Under the pieces are notes generated by a model that had not been told where the DNA came from, searched no databases, and saw nothing but the letters and a program-made list of their open reading frames with translations. Shown one piece after another: positions 62,434 to 64,000 of a stretch of 64,000 nt of DNA. Within the stretch, counting starts at the first letter, position 1, and every line of letters starts with the position of its first letter. A program made the position numbers and the translations under genes. Source of the DNA: Dyadobacter sp. UC 10 (lineage in GTDB: Bacteria; Bacteroidota; Bacteroidia; Cytophagales; Spirosomataceae); assembly GCF_008369915.1 (NCBI RefSeq), contig NZ_VSRN01000001.1:2016001-2080000 (forward strand). Direction: 5' to 3'.

Positions 62434-64000
62434 ATGAGGATCCTATTCTTGTTTGTAATCGCCTGCGGGCTGTTCGCTTCCTGTAAAACCAAAGAAAAAC
62501 AGCAGCCCGAAATAGCCGTGCGGGACACGACCATCAAGGTTGAAAATTCATTCACCGAGCTATTTATTGACACCACCGCGCTCGGCCGTTTTGTGGAAAC
62601 GCGGAGTATGCAGGATAGTCTGGTCAATAAAATCCAGAGTTTTTACAATCGCCGGAACTACCAGTTTGCCTGGTTCTTCCCCGACGGCATGGCCGATTTT
62701 GTGCATTCATTCCTCAGCCTACAAAACGATTATATCCACGATTCCGGCGACAGCTCGCTCTATGACCCGAAACTGATGTCGCAGATCGATTCCCTGAAAA
62801 CGCTGAAGCGCATTATACCGACTGACCCGCTGGTAATCGATACCGAGCTGGCATTGACAGAGCACTTTTTTAAGTATACAGAAAAGGCATATTCCGGTGA
62901 CGGCAGTATTAACATCCAGGAACTCAACTGGTTTATCCCTCGAAAAAAGATAAATCCGGGCGCGTTTCTCGATTCCCTTCTGAAAAATAAAGGAGAAAAT
63001 GTAGCATCCTACGAACCGGTGAATCGCCAGTATAATTTGTTAAAAGAGCAGCTGAGACTCTATAATAGCCTGAAAAATGAAGAATGGACAGAACTGGAAC
63101 CTGTCAAAAAACTGAAAAGAGGAGACAGCTCGCCGGTTATTTCGGAGATTAAAAGAAGACTGGCTTTATTGCAGGACATGGAGCCGGGCGATTCTACCAA
63201 AATCTTTGACTCGACACTGGTAGAAGCAGTGAAATCTTTTCAGGCGCGAATGGGACTAAAAGCCTCGGGGGAAATCGGACCTGCATTTGTGAAAGAGCTG
63301 AATGTACCGGTTAGCGAAAGAATTCGCCTCATGCTGATCAATATGGAACGCATCCGTTGGGTCCCGGCGGCGCCAGCGACCGATTATATCCTGGTCAATA
63401 TCCCTGAATTCCGCCTGCACATGTACGAAAAAGGCGAGCTTGCATTCGATATGAACGTAGTGGTTGGCTCCGAGGCGCACAGTACGGTTATTTTTGCCGG
63501 CAAACTCAATCAGGTCGTTTTCAGTCCCTACTGGAATATCCCGCCGAGTATTTTGAAAAACGAAATTCTGCCCGGGATTAAAAAAAACAAGAACTACCTG
63601 GCGCGGCACAATATGGAATGGAACGGGAACAGCGTGCGCCAGAAACCGGGCAAGTCTAATTCGCTGGGTTTGGTCAAATTCCTTTTTCCGAACTCCTACA
63701 ATATTTACCTGCACGATACCCCTTCCAAAAGTCTTTTCGGCGAGTCGCAGCGCGCGTTCAGCCACGGTTGCATTCGGTTGTCGGAACCTAAAAAGCTGGC
63801 TGAGTTTCTGCTGCGCAAAGATTCAGCCTGGACTTCCGAGAAAATAACTGCCGCCATGAATAGCGGAAAGGAAAAGTATGTGCGGCTGCGCGGCGAAAAT
63901 GAAATTCCTGTTTTTATCGGCTATTTCACCGCCTGGGTAGACCATACCGGTAAACTGAACTTCCGGAAAGATGTGTACGGTCACGACAAAAAAATGGCTG
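62434..64000 (+). CDS. L,D-transpeptidase (YcbB-like), 3' end outside the window
   Basis: The frame opens with ATG at 62434, encodes at least 522 residues and runs off the window. A lipoprotein signal (FASC, Cys17) is followed by a helical N-terminal region, then a peptidoglycan-binding-like repeat (KRGDSSPVISEIKRRLALL, FQARMGLKASGEIGPAFVKELN, about 227-290). The YkuD catalytic domain shows ILVNIPEFRLHMYEKGEL and the active-site motif SHGCIRLSEP with Cys near residue 445. It should form or remodel 3-3 cross-links in peptidoglycan, or attach proteins to it, in the periplasm. No stop codon is seen, so the C-terminus is unknown. Confidence 0.92.
   Translation, partial: MRILFLFVIACGLFASCKTKEKQQPEIAVRDTTIKVENSFTELFIDTTALGRFVETRSMQDSLVNKIQSFYNRRNYQFAWFFPDGMADFVHSFLSLQNDYIHDSGDSSLYDPKLMSQIDSLKTLKRIIPTDPLVIDTELALTEHFFKYTEKAYSGDGSINIQELNWFIPRKKINPGAFLDSLLKNKGENVASYEPVNRQYNLLKEQLRLYNSLKNEEWTELEPVKKLKRGDSSPVISEIKRRLALLQDMEPGDSTKIFDSTLVEAVKSFQARMGLKASGEIGPAFVKELNVPVSERIRLMLINMERIRWVPAAPATDYILVNIPEFRLHMYEKGELAFDMNVVVGSEAHSTVIFAGKLNQVVFSPYWNIPPSILKNEILPGIKKNKNYLARHNMEWNGNSVRQKPGKSNSLGLVKFLFPNSYNIYLHDTPSKSLFGESQRAFSHGCIRLSEPKKLAEFLLRKDSAWTSEKITAAMNSGKEKYVRLRGENEIPVFIGYFTAWVDHTGKLNFRKDVYGHDKKMA

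Noticed and set aside
1-64000. CRISPR arrays, insertion sequences and rRNA genes
   Set aside because: No regularly spaced direct repeats, transposase frames with inverted ends or rRNA sequence were seen anywhere in the window.

Overview
The window looks like a chromosomal segment of an aerobic Bacteroidota bacterium of the Cytophagales, and Dyadobacter or a close relative is the best guess. The reasons are the TAnnTTTG-type promoters without Shine-Dalgarno sites, a SusC/SusD pair, several TonB-dependent receptors with carboxypeptidase-like N-termini, FecI/FecR-type sigma/anti-sigma pairs, DUF4374 and DUF2490 proteins, a bacterial GH3 protein and a GC content near 45-50% by eye. No phage, insertion sequence or CRISPR array was seen. 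Genus assignment is inference; no search was run.

Layout. 1-4.0 kb: LytTR response regulator (cut by the window edge), glutamate dehydrogenase, PhoR-like histidine kinase and a Dabb protein, with a large inverted repeat between the second and third. 4.0-4.1 kb: a tight cluster of four DnaA-box-like sites in two palindromes, a candidate origin or DnaA-binding locus. 4.2-7.8 kb: small lipoprotein, sodium:solute symporter, short-chain dehydrogenase and PIG-L deacetylase. 7.8-12.4 kb (minus): a cell-surface amino-sugar cassette (FdtA-like ketoisomerase, FdtB-like aminotransferase, polyprenyl-phosphate-type GT2, methyltransferase) beside a separately promoted multi-pass membrane protein. 12.5-20.3 kb (minus): SbcC, GH3, a YeaQ-type membrane protein, an S41 protease and ornithine aminotransferase. 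20.4-25.4 kb (mostly plus): a ParE-type toxin-antitoxin pair, a TPP riboswitch driving a TonB receptor, hemE, a GmhB-like phosphatase and a tiny convergent lipoprotein. 25.5-34.2 kb: arginine decarboxylase, then a TetR-TolC-adaptor-RND efflux operon. 34.4 kb: tRNA-Pro(GGG) followed by about 1 kb with almost no coding content.

35.5-41.1 kb (minus): an ECF sigma factor overlapping an unusual inner-membrane-anchored protein with a barrel-like C-terminus, two tandem PQQ-propeller lipoproteins and, upstream, a PepSY-like lipoprotein. 41.3-47.7 kb: DUF2490 protein, a TonB receptor, an AraC regulator and a lone Tat-exported molybdenum hydroxylase large subunit. 47.9-55.1 kb (plus): an iron/siderophore-type locus (ECF sigma, short FecR-like protein, DUF4374, PepSY-TM, TonB receptor, second DUF4374). 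55.2-56.6 kb: a ClC-family transporter preceded by what reads as a fluoride (crcB-motif) riboswitch. 56.7-61.5 kb (minus): SusD/SusC pair. 61.9-64 kb: a small secreted protein and an L,D-transpeptidase that runs off the window.

The most interesting points are the fluoride riboswitch plus CLC-F-like antiporter, the TPP-controlled outer-membrane receptor, the DnaA-box cluster, the envelope-spanning anti-sigma candidate with its paired propeller lipoproteins, and the amino-sugar cassette. Several starts were moved inward from the longest reading frame, where a signal peptide, an ATG or a promoter argued for it; each case is stated.
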